Below are positions 54,234 through 63,705 of a stretch of 64,000 nt of DNA, one piece after another. The notes under the pieces are model-generated. The model was not told the DNA's origin, ran no database searches, and saw nothing but the letters and a program-made list of their open reading frames with translations. Numbering within the stretch: position 1 is the stretch's first letter; each line of letters opens with the position of its first letter. This DNA comes from Desulfobacterales bacterium. Its GTDB lineage: Bacteria > Desulfobacterota > Desulfobacteria > Desulfobacterales > JAQWFD01. Location: assembly GCA_028704555.1 (NCBI GenBank), contig JAQWFD010000001.1, positions 1 through 64,000 on the forward strand, read 5' to 3'. Made by a program: the position numbers and the translations under genes.

Positions 54234-55277
54234 CTATTTAGTTGTTGCACCTTCCGTTTTCCCTGTATCTTCGGAGACTTTGATTACGGACAATCCCAGA
54301 GCCTCACGGAGCTTACCCTGAATGGAGGCATAAATATCCGGATTTTCTATAAAAAACCGTTTAACGTTTTCCCGACCCTGTCCAATTCTCTCGTCATTAT
54401 ATGAATACCAGGAACCGCTTTTTGCGACAAGACCGGCTTCAACCCCCACATCCAGAAGATCCCCGGACCGGGATATTCCCTCCCCGTACATGATATCAAA
54501 TTCGGCCTCTCTGAAGGGCGGAGCCATTTTATTCTTGACCACCCGGACCTTGGTACGGTTGCCGGTAATTTCCTGGCCGTCTTTAATTGCACTGGTGCGA
54601 CGGATATCCAGCCGGACAGATGCATAAAATTTCAAAGCATTGCCGCCGGTGGTCGTTTCGGGGTTTCCGAAAACCACCCCGATTTTCATGCGGATCTGAT
54701 TGATAAAAATCAGCGATGTCATCGTCTTTCCGATGGCACCAGTAAGTTTTCTCAACGCCTGGGACATCAGCCTGGCCTGAAGCCCCATATGCGAATCACC
54801 CATTTCCCCTTCAATCTCGGCTCTCGGGACAAGGGCCGCTACCGAGTCGATCACGACGATATCAATGGCGCCGCTCCTGACCAGCATGTCAGCAATTTCA
54901 AGGGCCTGCTCACCGGTATCGGGCTGAGACACCAGAAGCTCATCACAGTTCACACCGAGTTTTTTCGCATAACTGGTATCCAGTGCGTGCTCCGCGTCAA
55001 TAAAGGCTGCAATTCCGCCCTGTTTCTGAACCTCGGCAACCGCGTGCAGCGCCAGCGTCGTTTTACCGGATGATTCGGGACCAAAAATTTCTATCACCCG
55101 GCCCCGGGGAAGTCCTCCGATACCCAACGCTTTGTCAAGCGCCAGGGAACCGGTCGGTATGACCGGAACATCAACGATTGGGCGACTGCCGAGTTTCATG
55201 ATCGCTCCCTTACCGAACTGTCGCTCTATCTGGCTCATCGCAGCGTCTACCGCTTTTTCCTTGTCCGGCATATTCAT
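54234..55277 (-). CDS. recA: Recombinase RecA
   Basis: The 347-residue product forms ATP-dependent filaments on single-stranded DNA for strand exchange and SOS induction. Walker A is [10 protein letters not shown] (about 67-76), the Walker B region is [20 protein letters not shown], loop 2 region follows in [21 protein letters not shown], and the sequence begins with the [20 protein letters not shown] helix that is nearly invariant. AGGAGG lies eight bases before the ATG. I see no clear LexA operator in the 103-bp upstream gap. Confidence 0.97.
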   Translation of the reverse strand: MNMPDKEKAVDAAMSQIERQFGKGAIMKLGSRPIVDVPVIPTGSLALDKALGIGGLPRGRVIEIFGPESSGKTTLALHAVAEVQKQGGIAAFIDAEHALDTSYAKKLGVNCDELLVSQPDTGEQALEIADMLVRSGAIDIVVIDSVAALVPRAEIEGEMGDSHMGLQARLMSQALRKLTGAIGKTMTSLIFINQIRMKIGVVFGNPETTTGGNALKFYASVRLDIRRTSAIKDGQEITGNRTKVRVVKNKMAPPFREAEFDIMYGEGISRSGDLLDVGVEAGLVAKSGSWYSYNDERIGQGRENVKRFFIENPDIYASIQGKLREALGLSVIKVSEDTGKTEGATTK

Positions 55278-55380
55278 AATATAACCTCCTGATCAGACAT
55301 TCGGTCTGAGCTTAGGGCCGAGCCCCCTATGAAATAATTCCACACGAACTGCTTTCACCCACAAACACGGAAACGGAGCA

Positions 55381-55953
55381 TCAGCGAGTCAGCTCCGCAC
55401 TGACCAGCCGGGTATATTCTGCCCCGGCCGGCGTTAACCGGCTTTTATACAGATGAACGGCATTCACCGTAAACGGCTGTGTTTCAAAGCCACCCAACCC
55501 GGTCATGGCCGCTATTATCGATCCGGGATCATGCACGTACCGGAACCTCGCCAACGTCAGATGTCCCTTAAATGCCCTTTTTTCCCTGGGAAAACCAACG
55601 GTTTCCAACTGGTCTTCAATGGTTTTCTGCAACCGGGACAGTATCGAAATCTGACCGTCAATTCCAACCCATAAAACCCGGGGGCGTCTGATTTCCGGAA
55701 AAACCCCGATACCTTTCACCACCAGAGATACCGGGGCATGCAGTATTGCCGTCTCCGTAATAACCCTGCCCACCGTTTCGGCATCAGCCGACCTGATGTC
55801 ACCCAGAAATTTCAGCGTCAGATGAATATGGTCAGGTTTCACCCATCTTGCATCGAAATTAAATGGTTTCAAATCGTCCTGCAGCTGTCGAAGGCTCAAA
55901 ATAATCGGCTCGGGAAGATCTGCGGCTATGAAGGCCCGTATTGTATCTGGCAT
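55381..55953 (-). CDS. thpR: RNA 2',3'-cyclic phosphodiesterase ThpR (2H family)
   Basis: The 190-residue product carries the two HxTx motifs of the 2H phosphoesterases: HIHLTLKFLGD (about 43) and FKGHLTLARFRYV (about 128). It opens RAFIAADLPEPIILSLRQLQ, as in LigT/ThpR. The enzyme hydrolyses 2',3'-cyclic phosphates at RNA ends. It lies about 100 bp upstream of recA on the same strand, in the thpR/cinA-recA neighbourhood found in other bacteria. Confidence 0.9.
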   Translation of the reverse strand: MPDTIRAFIAADLPEPIILSLRQLQDDLKPFNFDARWVKPDHIHLTLKFLGDIRSADAETVGRVITETAILHAPVSLVVKGIGVFPEIRRPRVLWVGIDGQISILSRLQKTIEDQLETVGFPREKRAFKGHLTLARFRYVHDPGSIIAAMTGLGGFETQPFTVNAVHLYKSRLTPAGAEYTRLVSAELTR

Positions 55954-56032
55954 GGCAACTTTGTCCTGTGGAATATCATACGGTGACTGACGGCTTCACA
56001 AAAGGTCCGGAAGCGGACTCATCATATGAGTC

Positions 56033-57199
56033 TCACACAGGCAGCGTAAACTGCGGCTCGCCAAGGGTAAAGCGGCCTTCAGCAATCCACTGTTTCAATA
56101 TGTCGGCAATTTGACGCGCTTTTACCATACTGGAAAGCGGCACCGTCGGAATCTTTTTCCCGTCGATGGTTATAAAACCGCTTTTGAGCTGAGCATAACT
56201 GACCTGCCCGTAACTTTTCGATATCCCCCGTGGATAATCATGACCGTAATCCACAACCCGGGTAAATATTTCTTCATCCGAGACAGAGGTATACCGGGCC
56301 ATTTCTTCATTCAAAATGGGAATGGGAATGCCCAGTCCCACAGCAAGGGAGGCACCGTAGCCCTGAATGCTGAGACCGACCAGCCAGTCCGGACTCATGG
56401 TTTTCATATCTCCCATCACCCACAAGGTGCCGGCAGGGGTAATCGGAATTCCTTTTTCAGTACGTTCCACATTGCCTTTGTGCTGGGTGCCGTACCAGGT
56501 GACATATCCGATTCCGCCCCCCAAGAAAATCCGCGTCCCAAGTCCGATCGTCTTATAATACGGATCATTGAACAACGGACTCAGTTGACCGGCCGAACAA
56601 TAGTTCGCATTTCCGGCTTTGGGCTTGAGCGCCCCCATATACGTATATTTGATTTTGCCGGTCATATTGATGGCGCAGTTATAATTCTGGTATCCGTTTC
56701 GAGGATTGCATAATGTCGCCTGCGGGAGTGTATCCAGAGATATCATCTTCTCGATCATCCGGCTTGGATAGCAGTCGGTTCCATAAGCGGTGGCTTTCAG
56801 ATGTATTTTCTTTCCGGCAACCAGATCCTGAAGGACATGGCCGCCCCCATAATTAAACTCCCCGGGATGGACCTTGTTTTCAGGATCATCTTCACAAAGC
56901 GCCGTTGCGCCGATATAACAATCAACGGCCGCTAGCCCTCCATAGGCGGGCACATTATTCAGCCACGTATGAGACGCCTTTATTCCGGGAACGGAATGAC
57001 CAAAATTAATAAACGCGCCGGAAGAACACATCGGCGCAAATGTTCCGGTGGTTACCACATCCACACGCCTTGCCGCCGCAACCGGCCCCTCGGCCTTTAC
57101 AATATCTATCATTTCTTCGGCCGTCACGACAACGACTTCACCGGACCTTATTTTGTCATTGATCTGCTGATACGTCTTGTTTACTTCATATTGTTCCAT
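56033..57199 (-). CDS. DUF39-family homocysteine biosynthesis protein
   Basis: The 388-residue product begins EVNKTYQQINDKIRSGEVVV and has TTGTFAPMCSSGAFINFGHS (a conserved Cys), YIGATALCEDDPENKVHPGE, GGGHVLQDLVAGKKIHLKAT, YGTDCYPSR and IFLGGGIGYVTWYGTQHKGN. This is the DUF39 family, in methanogens and sulfate-reducing bacteria linked to sulfide incorporation into aspartate semialdehyde to make homocysteine. GGGAG about 11 bases upstream favours the ATG at 57199 over the one at 57256. No separate ferredoxin partner gene is adjacent. Its flanks, thpR and an M23 peptidase, give no metabolic clue. Confidence 0.85.
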   Translation of the reverse strand: MEQYEVNKTYQQINDKIRSGEVVVVTAEEMIDIVKAEGPVAAARRVDVVTTGTFAPMCSSGAFINFGHSVPGIKASHTWLNNVPAYGGLAAVDCYIGATALCEDDPENKVHPGEFNYGGGHVLQDLVAGKKIHLKATAYGTDCYPSRMIEKMISLDTLPQATLCNPRNGYQNYNCAINMTGKIKYTYMGALKPKAGNANYCSAGQLSPLFNDPYYKTIGLGTRIFLGGGIGYVTWYGTQHKGNVERTEKGIPITPAGTLWVMGDMKTMSPDWLVGLSIQGYGASLAVGLGIPIPILNEEMARYTSVSDEEIFTRVVDYGHDYPRGISKSYGQVSYAQLKSGFITIDGKKIPTVPLSSMVKARQIADILKQWIAEGRFTLGEPQFTLPV

Positions 57200-57282
57200 T
57201 TCTAAAATATTCTCCCGCTGTACATTCAACCGATACTTCCGCCAGGCCGCGTACAATTTAAAAAAAACGCCGAAATATCAGA

Positions 57283-58683
57283 TCATCCATTCGAAATATT
57301 AAGACCGGATTGAACGGTTTTTATCTTATCCGTAATATTATTTCTGATCCAGGACAAATCCCACCATTCAACCGGATTGACGAAGGTATTGTGAACCATC
57401 ATTCCAAAATGGAGATGATCCCCCCCTGCCATCCCGGTGGTGCCGGTATGGCCGATTATATCCCCTTTTAAAACCATCTGGCCTGTTTTCACATCACAGC
57501 TGCTTAAATGGGAATACGTACTGGACAGGCCGAATCCGTGGTCGACGATCACGGTCCTGCCATATATACCTATCGCACCGATAAAAACGATCTTTCCGCT
57601 GTTGGCTGCGGGAACGGGCGCAAGCGAAACAGATGCCAGATCCACTCCAAGATGCGTTTGACGATCGATATCACGACCCTGATACACATATCGACGCTGA
57701 TCAGCAAAACTGGCTTTTCTTGCTGCCCCCTGAAGCCTGAGAAATGCCCCTTCCCAGTACATGGTACCATTGGAATGGCACTGACCGGGTATTCTGGTTA
57801 TCGTCTCATAGTTTGCCTGCCGGATATCACGATTAACATACAGAAATTTATCTAAAAAGGATGCTGAATCCAATTCCTTCGGCAAATCAGAACCAAATTC
57901 AGGCATTTTCCATTCCAGAAATTTATCAGAGATGCGGATAGTGTCAGCTTTAAACGCTTTTTTCCTGATGTAGTGAGGAAATCCGGCCCGGGTGATGTTT
58001 CCGGCGATATCGGTCGCCTGGACAGCCAGGCGCGTTCCAGGCCCCTGTTCGTGCCCCAGCGCAAAAAAAGCCAGAAACAGATTCGCATCTTTGAAATAAC
58101 CGGAATAACCGGGGAAAAATTTATCTCCGACACTCACACCGGTTTCTGAACATGGCTCGGACACTTTATAGACAACAAGCGCTGAGCCACCCTGAGAAAC
58201 ATTATGAACCCGGGTAAGCACTTCGATTTCAGGGGCTCTGGTATCAATGACGATCCGCCTTTCCGAATAGGTTCGATTGCCCCTCCACCACCGGCGCCAC
58301 GAAAAATCCGATGCAACCATACGGATAACGGCCTCCCCCTCGACAAGTCCCAACTCGCGAGGCTCCAGCGCCACTTCAACTGACGTATTATGGACCTGTC
58401 CGCCGTTGAAAACCCCGGCAGCCGGAAATTCCTTTTCCAGCAGCTGAATTTCCTTTCCCTTCTGAAGCAGGCCAATCCACAGACGACGCAGACCGCTTTT
58501 GTCATCACTCGCTGAAACCGTGAGATTTTGAGATATACCGATCGACCGAATATCAGGACTCAGGGTCATTGCCGGCGTTTCGCCTTCCAACCGCGTAATC
58601 AAAATCCATAAAACCGGCACAACAATGACGGTGCAAAGCAACCCGATGATCCACAATTTAAATTTTTTCTTTTTTTCTTTCAA
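57283..58683 (-). CDS. Membrane-anchored M23 peptidase (LytM domain)
   Basis: The 466-residue protein has one N-terminal helix (about 9-28), a long periplasmic region with several beta-rich, Ig-like stretches (about 35-320) and a C-terminal LytM endopeptidase. The zinc site is complete: THLGVDLA (HxxxD, about 343) and DHLHFGMMVH (HxH, about 423), with STYSHLSS and GHTGTTGMAGG between. It would cut peptidoglycan cross-bridges. A strong run of basic residues (KEKKKKFKL) at the start fits an uncleaved anchor, inside-out. It lies 83 bp upstream of the DUF39 gene, divergent from kdsA. Confidence 0.88.
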   Translation of the reverse strand: MKEKKKKFKLWIIGLLCTVIVVPVLWILITRLEGETPAMTLSPDIRSIGISQNLTVSASDDKSGLRRLWIGLLQKGKEIQLLEKEFPAAGVFNGGQVHNTSVEVALEPRELGLVEGEAVIRMVASDFSWRRWWRGNRTYSERRIVIDTRAPEIEVLTRVHNVSQGGSALVVYKVSEPCSETGVSVGDKFFPGYSGYFKDANLFLAFFALGHEQGPGTRLAVQATDIAGNITRAGFPHYIRKKAFKADTIRISDKFLEWKMPEFGSDLPKELDSASFLDKFLYVNRDIRQANYETITRIPGQCHSNGTMYWEGAFLRLQGAARKASFADQRRYVYQGRDIDRQTHLGVDLASVSLAPVPAANSGKIVFIGAIGIYGRTVIVDHGFGLSSTYSHLSSCDVKTGQMVLKGDIIGHTGTTGMAGGDHLHFGMMVHNTFVNPVEWWDLSWIRNNITDKIKTVQSGLNISNG

Positions 58684-58770
58684 AAGACTATGCTCCGTGT
58701 CATTTTTATCAATTTAAACATGGGATATTAGCAATTAAAGCGGTGCTAATCAAGGCCTGTTTTTCGTTTC

Positions 58771-58799
58771 TTGACATTTCGGGGGTTGGGTTATAGATT
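58771..58799 (+). promoter_or_regulatory. Candidate sigma-70 promoter of the kdsA operon
   Basis: TTGACA at 58771-58776 is a perfect -35 and is followed, 17 bases later, by TAGATT at 58794-58799 (4 of 6). It faces kdsA, with about 145 bp of leader. It lies in the 266-bp gap between the divergent M23 peptidase and kdsA genes. No operator was recognised. Confidence 0.4.
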
Positions 58800-58949
58800 A
58801 CCTGCATCGTTTCAGAACTGTCAGATCCGAATTCCCGAACGCTCTGGCATTATAGCGATAATCCTTTATCGTTCGCTACCCCCTTTTGGATCAGCTGCTT
58901 TTCCAGAAGGGCACTTCATTTTCCCATAGGTTCGAGAGCTGTTTAAATT

Positions 58950-59789
58950 ATGATTACTAAACAAAATACCCATTGCGTCCGGATCAATGAGAGATTATCT
59001 ATCGGCGGCCCGGATACCCCTCTGGCTCTTATCGCAGGGCCATGCGTTATAGAAGACCATCGAAGCGCTTTTGAAACAGCCCGTTTTCTCAAGGAGCTTA
59101 CACAGCAACTGGAAATACCGTTCATTTTTAAAGCGTCCTATGACAAGGCCAACCGATCCTCAATTCATTCATTCAGGGGACCGGGATTGGCCGATGGCAT
59201 TAAAATTTTATCGGATATCAAGAAAAAACTGGATATCCCCATTCTTTCGGATGTCCACTGCATAGATGAAATATCAACCGCAGCCAGGGTGTTGGATATT
59301 ATTCAGATACCCGCCTTTTTATGTCGCCAGACTGATTTTATCCTGGAGGTGGCTAAAACAGGAAAACCCGTGAACATCAAAAAGGGACAGTTTCTTGCGC
59401 CGTGGGATATCGCCAATGTTGCCGAAAAGGTATTATCCACCGGAAATAATCAGATACTGATTACTGAACGCGGCACCATGTTTGGTTACAATAACCTCGT
59501 CGTGGATTTTCGCAGCATTAAAATCATTCAGGACATGGCTTTTCCGGTTATTTTTGACGCCACCCACAGCGTCCAGCTTCCTGGCGGACAGGGCAACTGT
59601 TCCGGGGGGCAGCGCGAATTTGTTCCGACGCTTGCACGGGCGGCTGTGGCTGCCGGAGCCAGCGCCATATTCATCGAAGTACATAAAGACCCCGACAAAG
59701 CACTGTGCGACGGCCCCAATTCATTAAGACTTGACAGCCTTTATGATTTTCTGGCTGGACTCAAAACGCTTCGTTCGGCCCTGATGTGA
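58950..59789 (+). CDS. kdsA: KDO-8-phosphate synthase
   Basis: The enzyme joins PEP and arabinose 5-phosphate to form 3-deoxy-D-manno-octulosonate 8-phosphate for the LPS inner core. The 279-residue TIM barrel shows LIAGPCVIEDHRSAFETARF, FKASYDKANRSSIHSFRGPG, FLCRQTDFILEVAKTGKPVN, NIKKGQFLAPWD, LITERGTMFGYNNLVVDFRS and the late IFIEVHKDPDKALCDGPNSL. The length is typical. It heads the LPS-export operon, 31 bp before kdsC. Confidence 0.95.
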   Translation: MITKQNTHCVRINERLSIGGPDTPLALIAGPCVIEDHRSAFETARFLKELTQQLEIPFIFKASYDKANRSSIHSFRGPGLADGIKILSDIKKKLDIPILSDVHCIDEISTAARVLDIIQIPAFLCRQTDFILEVAKTGKPVNIKKGQFLAPWDIANVAEKVLSTGNNQILITERGTMFGYNNLVVDFRSIKIIQDMAFPVIFDATHSVQLPGGQGNCSGGQREFVPTLARAAVAAGASAIFIEVHKDPDKALCDGPNSLRLDSLYDFLAGLKTLRSALM

Positions 59790-59820
59790 GCAGAATGGGC
59801 CCTAAAGGAATATTTCTGTT

Positions 59821-60339
59821 ATGATCGCCGACAGCCGGTTAAAACAAATTCGACTGCTGCTGCTTGATGTTGACGGTGTGCTGACGGACGGTACAATCAT
59901 CTACAGCGATACCGGCGTAGAAACCAAAGCCTTCAATGTCAAGGACGGACTTGGAATCAAACTGCTCATGAAGGCCGGGATTCATGCCGGAATTATTACC
60001 GGAAGAAGCTCCCCTGCTCTTTTGAAACGAACCCGCGAACTTGGAATCACCTGGATGTTTGACAATGTCACTGACAAGGCCGCCGTGCTCGATCATATTG
60101 TATCGGTCAGTGGTATCGATACGAGGCACATGGCATTCATCGGAGATGATTTACCCGATCTCGCCCCGATGAAACGGGTGGGGCTGCCCATCGCCGTGGC
60201 CGACGCTGATGAGACCGTCATTGAGCTTGCTCAGATCGTAACGACACGTAAAGGCGGTCAGGGGGCTGTAAGAGAAATCTGTGAAGCGATTCTGAAGGCG
60301 CAGGACCTCTGGGGAAAAGCCCTGAACCAATTTTTATGA
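59821..60339 (+). CDS. kdsC: KDO-8-phosphate phosphatase KdsC (HAD family)
   Basis: The 172-residue HAD phosphatase removes phosphate from KDO-8-P. Motif I is LLLDVDGVLTDGTIIYS (residues 12-28, nucleophile first Asp), motif II is IITGRSSPALLKRTRELGI, motif III holds KAAVLDHI, and motif IV is AFIGDDLPDLAPMKRVG. It is the short tetrameric form without a cap. Its stop overlaps the lptC ATG in ATGA. Confidence 0.94.
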   Translation: MIADSRLKQIRLLLLDVDGVLTDGTIIYSDTGVETKAFNVKDGLGIKLLMKAGIHAGIITGRSSPALLKRTRELGITWMFDNVTDKAAVLDHIVSVSGIDTRHMAFIGDDLPDLAPMKRVGLPIAVADADETVIELAQIVTTRKGGQGAVREICEAILKAQDLWGKALNQFL

Positions 60340-60935
60340 AGCTTGGCACCGAGCGACCCATGTCTAAAAATATATATATTTTTGCAATTTCATCTGCTAT
60401 CATTCTTTCGATTATTTTAACGGCTTTATTTTTTGGTTATCACTACAGGGTTAAAAATTTGAGCAATCGGGATCCGGCGTTGCCGGCTGCTGACAATCAG
60501 CCGGATATCACCATCAACCGGGTGCATCAGACCGCCACACGCGATGGAATAACCGAATGGAGTCTGGATGCCGATTCTGTCGAATTCATTGATAACAAAA
60601 AAGAGGCTGTTCTAAAGAAACTGTCGGTCACTTTCTTCCTGAAAAACAATCAGAAAATTTATCTTACCGCTGATCAGGGAAGCGTGAATACCGAATCGAA
60701 TGACATCGAAGTGACAGGAAATGTTATCGTAAAAAATCGTAATATCGTAATGAAAACTGACCAACTGACTTATCATCATGCTCAGCGGAGACTGATAACA
60801 AAAATTCCGATAGCCATCAACCAGATGACATCCAGCCTGTCTGCCGAATCAATGATGTTCGATCTAAATACCAATAAAGCCTTTTTTAAAGGCCGGGTGG
60901 AGGGATGCTTCAGTGAAAGCGCATTGTCTTATTAA
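60336..60935 (+). CDS. lptC: LPS export protein LptC
   Basis: The 199-residue product is a bitopic inner-membrane protein: one N-terminal helix (about 11-31), then a periplasmic beta-jellyroll of the OstA type (TRDGITEWSLDADSVEFIDN, LTADQGSVNTESNDIEVTGN, VTGNVIVKNRNIVMKTDQLT). It accepts LPS from LptBFG and hands it to LptA. The start is the ATG in the ATGA overlap with kdsC; an alternative ATG lies at 60360. The 3' end overlaps lptA by 23 bp. Confidence 0.88.
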   Translation: MKLGTERPMSKNIYIFAISSAIILSIILTALFFGYHYRVKNLSNRDPALPAADNQPDITINRVHQTATRDGITEWSLDADSVEFIDNKKEAVLKKLSVTFFLKNNQKIYLTADQGSVNTESNDIEVTGNVIVKNRNIVMKTDQLTYHHAQRRLITKIPIAINQMTSSLSAESMMFDLNTNKAFFKGRVEGCFSESALSY

Positions 60936-61488
60936 GCATATCAGCCCGCGATTTTTATCAATCATAGGTTGCGTATTTACCATAAGCCTCTGGTGTATGC
61001 CCGTCTGCGTGACAGCCGGAAAGACCACTGTAACTTCAGACCACAATGCGGATATAAACCAGATCCATATTACTTCGGACCAGCTGATTTATGACAGCAC
61101 CAGTCAGAATGCCGAATTTATCGGAAATGTTAAAGCGAAACAAACCGATACCGTCATTTTTGCCGATAAACTTAACATTACTCATTCCAAAGAAACTAAT
61201 CCCGGAAATACCGGCGCTGAGGCAACCATCGAAAAAATTACAGCCACCGGAAACGTTAAAATAATTTTTGGCAATAAAGTTGCCATCACGCAGCAGGCTA
61301 CCTATATTACACAAACGAAAGTACTGGTGTTAACGGGCAAAAATTCAACGATTTCATCCGGAACGGATTCCATTTCAGGCGCTAAAATCATTCTGGACAG
61401 AACCGATGGGCGTATTAAAATTGAAAGCGACCCCGATCAACAAGTTAAAGCCGTGCTGCATTCAGGAAGTGACTCCCTTAATGATTAA
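60913..61488 (+). CDS. lptA: LPS transport periplasmic protein LptA
   Basis: The 191-residue product begins with a signal peptide (cut about residue 36, near VTAG) and consists of an OstA/LptA beta-jellyroll, shown by IHITSDQLIYDSTSQNAEFI, GNVKAKQTDTVIFADKLNIT and a repeated GNVKIIFGN-type strand. LptA bridges the periplasm between LptC and LptD. The start is GTG at 60913 with GGAGGG at 60899-60904, within the lptC gene. It is 27 bp before lptB. Confidence 0.9.
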   Translation: MKAHCLIKHISPRFLSIIGCVFTISLWCMPVCVTAGKTTVTSDHNADINQIHITSDQLIYDSTSQNAEFIGNVKAKQTDTVIFADKLNITHSKETNPGNTGAEATIEKITATGNVKIIFGNKVAITQQATYITQTKVLVLTGKNSTISSGTDSISGAKIILDRTDGRIKIESDPDQQVKAVLHSGSDSLND

Positions 61489-61515
61489 CTTTATCATCGA
61501 AAAACGAACACCGGT

Positions 61516-62241
61516 ATGATGGCCTCTTTAACACTTCAAAATCTGGTCAAATCATACAACGGCAGGCGGGTTGTCAACGGTGTCAACCTGAGCGTTGAAA
61601 GCGGAAGTGTTGTGGGACTGCTCGGACCCAACGGAGCAGGCAAAACTACCACTTTTTATATAACCGTTGGCATGATCAAGCCGGATGAAGGCAATGTATC
61701 TCTGAACGGCGAAGATATTACGCAGCACCCCATGCATATGAGAGCACGTAAAGGTGTTGGGTATCTTCCTCAGGAAACGTCCATTTTTAAAAAGCTCGAC
61801 GTCAAGAGCAACATCATGGTTATTCTGGAAACGCTTCCCGTTTCCAAATCGGAAGTAGAGCATCGTGCGGATAAACTTCTTGAGGAACTTGGCATCGATC
61901 ATCTTTCCGGACATAAAGCCGGGGTTCTTTCCGGCGGAGAAAGACGACGCCTTGAGATCAGCCGGGCGCTTGCAACAAATCCCTACTTCATACTTCTTGA
62001 CGAACCGTTTGCCGGAGTTGATCCATTAGCCGTCATCGACATTAAAACCATCATCGGCCATCTGAAAAAACGGGGTATCGGGGTACTGATTTCAGATCAC
62101 AACGTCAGAGAAACGCTTGGTGTATGTGACAATGCGTATATACTAAGCGATGGTAAAATCATCGAATCCGGCTCGCCTCAGAAAATTGCTGCAAGCGAAA
62201 CCGCCCGCCGGATATATTTAGGAAAAGAGTTCAGGTTATAA
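61516..62241 (+). CDS. lptB: LPS export ABC transporter ATPase LptB
   Basis: The 241-residue product is the ATPase of the LptBFG complex. It has Walker [16 protein letters not shown] (about 34-48), Q loop [15 protein letters not shown], signature [16 protein letters not shown] (about 139), Walker [15 protein letters not shown] and switch His in [13 protein letters not shown]. The sequence [20 protein letters not shown] is characteristic of LptB. lptF and lptG are not in the window. rpoN starts 21 bp downstream, the classical lptB-rpoN arrangement. Confidence 0.96.
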   Translation: MMASLTLQNLVKSYNGRRVVNGVNLSVESGSVVGLLGPNGAGKTTTFYITVGMIKPDEGNVSLNGEDITQHPMHMRARKGVGYLPQETSIFKKLDVKSNIMVILETLPVSKSEVEHRADKLLEELGIDHLSGHKAGVLSGGERRRLEISRALATNPYFILLDEPFAGVDPLAVIDIKTIIGHLKKRGIGVLISDHNVRETLGVCDNAYILSDGKIIESGSPQKIAASETARRIYLGKEFRL

Positions 62242-62262
62242 AATTAGAGTCCGGGTTATAAA

Positions 62263-63693
62263 ATGGTACTTGAATTAAGGCAACAGCTCAAATTATCCCA
62301 GCAACTGATCATGACGCCGCAGCTTCAGATGGCGATCAAACTTCTTCAGCTGTCCAGGTTGGAATTAATGGACACCATTCAGCAGGAACTGGAGGAGAAT
62401 CCTGCTCTGGAAGAGACAATAGATGCCGCTGACGATATCCATACCGATCCGGTTGAACCCGAACCGATTGAATCCGGGGTCCTCAAAGAGGTAACTATTG
62501 GGGAGAAAATCAATGATGATATCGACTGGAGCAATTATATTGATGAATATAATTCACCCGGCAAGGCCAATTTTGAATTCGAAAAAAAGGAGCAAACCAG
62601 TTTTGAATCATTTATCGCCAAAAAGGAATCGTTAACCGAGCATCTTTTGTGGCAGTTTATGATGACGGCCCCTTCCATGGAAGAAGAGGCCATCGGCAGT
62701 CTGATTATCGGCAATCTGGATAAAGACGGCTATCTGAAGATTTCTATCGAAGACATCGCTGAAACCAGTAATGCATCGCCTGAAAATGTCCAGCAGGTGC
62801 TGTCGGTTCTGCAAACGTTTGACCCGGTCGGGGTATGCGCGAGAAATTTAAGCGAATGCCTTATGATCCAGGTAAAAGCGCTGGGGCTCAAGGAAACGAT
62901 TGTCACGGAAATCATCAACCATCACCTGGCTCATCTTGAAAATAAAAATTACAAGGCCATATGCAAGGCGTTGAAAACAGATATCGAAAACGTTATCTCT
63001 GCTGTCAGAATTATCCAGGGGCTTGAACCCAGACCCGGCCGTGAATTCTCGGATGAAGAACCGATTTATATAGTTCCGGACATTTATGTCTACAAAGTGG
63101 ACGACGATTTTGTTATCGTACTGAACAATGACGGGATGCCACGCCTGCGGATCAATCCTTTTTACAAAGCCTCGATCAGCCAGAATGATCATTCTGCCGA
63201 CTCGGCCCGGGATTATATACAGGATAAAATGCGATCCGCTGCATGGCTGATTCGCAGTATCCAGCAGCGCCAAAAAACCATCTATAAGGTCATGGAAAGC
63301 ATTCTGCTCTTTCAGAAAGACTTTTTCGAAAAAGGCATATCCTATTTAAAGCCTATGGTTCTGAAAAACGTGGCACAGGATATAGGCATGCACGAGTCGA
63401 CGATCAGCCGTGTAACCACCAACAAATACGCGCATACCCCTCAGGGAATTTTTGAATTGAAATATTTTTTCAATAGTTCTATTAATCGTATGCATGGGGG
63501 GACAGTGGCATCTGCCAGTGTGATGGACAAAATCAGGCAGATCATCGAAAGTGAGAATTCAAAAAAGCCATACAGCGATAACAAAATCGCTGAAATGTTA
63601 AAAGAGTCAAACATTGATATCGCCAGAAGAACGGTAGCCAAGTACAGAGAGATGCTGAAGGTGCTTCCTTCGAACAAACGTAAACAATACTAA
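62263..63693 (+). CDS. rpoN: RNA polymerase sigma-54 factor RpoN
   Basis: The 476-residue product has a Gln-rich region I (MVLELRQQLKLSQQLIMTPQ, then LQMAIKLLQLSRLEL) that binds activators, an acidic region II, the core-binding domain (about 115-300) and the DNA-binding region with HESTISRVTTNKYAHTPQG (helix-turn-helix, about 375) and the RpoN box ARRTVAKYREM (about 454). It directs transcription from -24/-12 promoters with enhancer proteins. A candidate target lies upstream of flp in this same window. Confidence 0.96.
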   Translation: MVLELRQQLKLSQQLIMTPQLQMAIKLLQLSRLELMDTIQQELEENPALEETIDAADDIHTDPVEPEPIESGVLKEVTIGEKINDDIDWSNYIDEYNSPGKANFEFEKKEQTSFESFIAKKESLTEHLLWQFMMTAPSMEEEAIGSLIIGNLDKDGYLKISIEDIAETSNASPENVQQVLSVLQTFDPVGVCARNLSECLMIQVKALGLKETIVTEIINHHLAHLENKNYKAICKALKTDIENVISAVRIIQGLEPRPGREFSDEEPIYIVPDIYVYKVDDDFVIVLNNDGMPRLRINPFYKASISQNDHSADSARDYIQDKMRSAAWLIRSIQQRQKTIYKVMESILLFQKDFFEKGISYLKPMVLKNVAQDIGMHESTISRVTTNKYAHTPQGIFELKYFFNSSINRMHGGTVASASVMDKIRQIIESENSKKPYSDNKIAEMLKESNIDIARRTVAKYREMLKVLPSNKRKQY

Positions 63694-63705
63694 AAGGAGT
63701 TGTTT

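Noticed and set aside
58684..58949. GGTTCGAGAGCTG near 58930 as a tRNA T-arm
   Set aside because: There is no matching acceptor stem, anticodon arm or CCA-side pairing around it.
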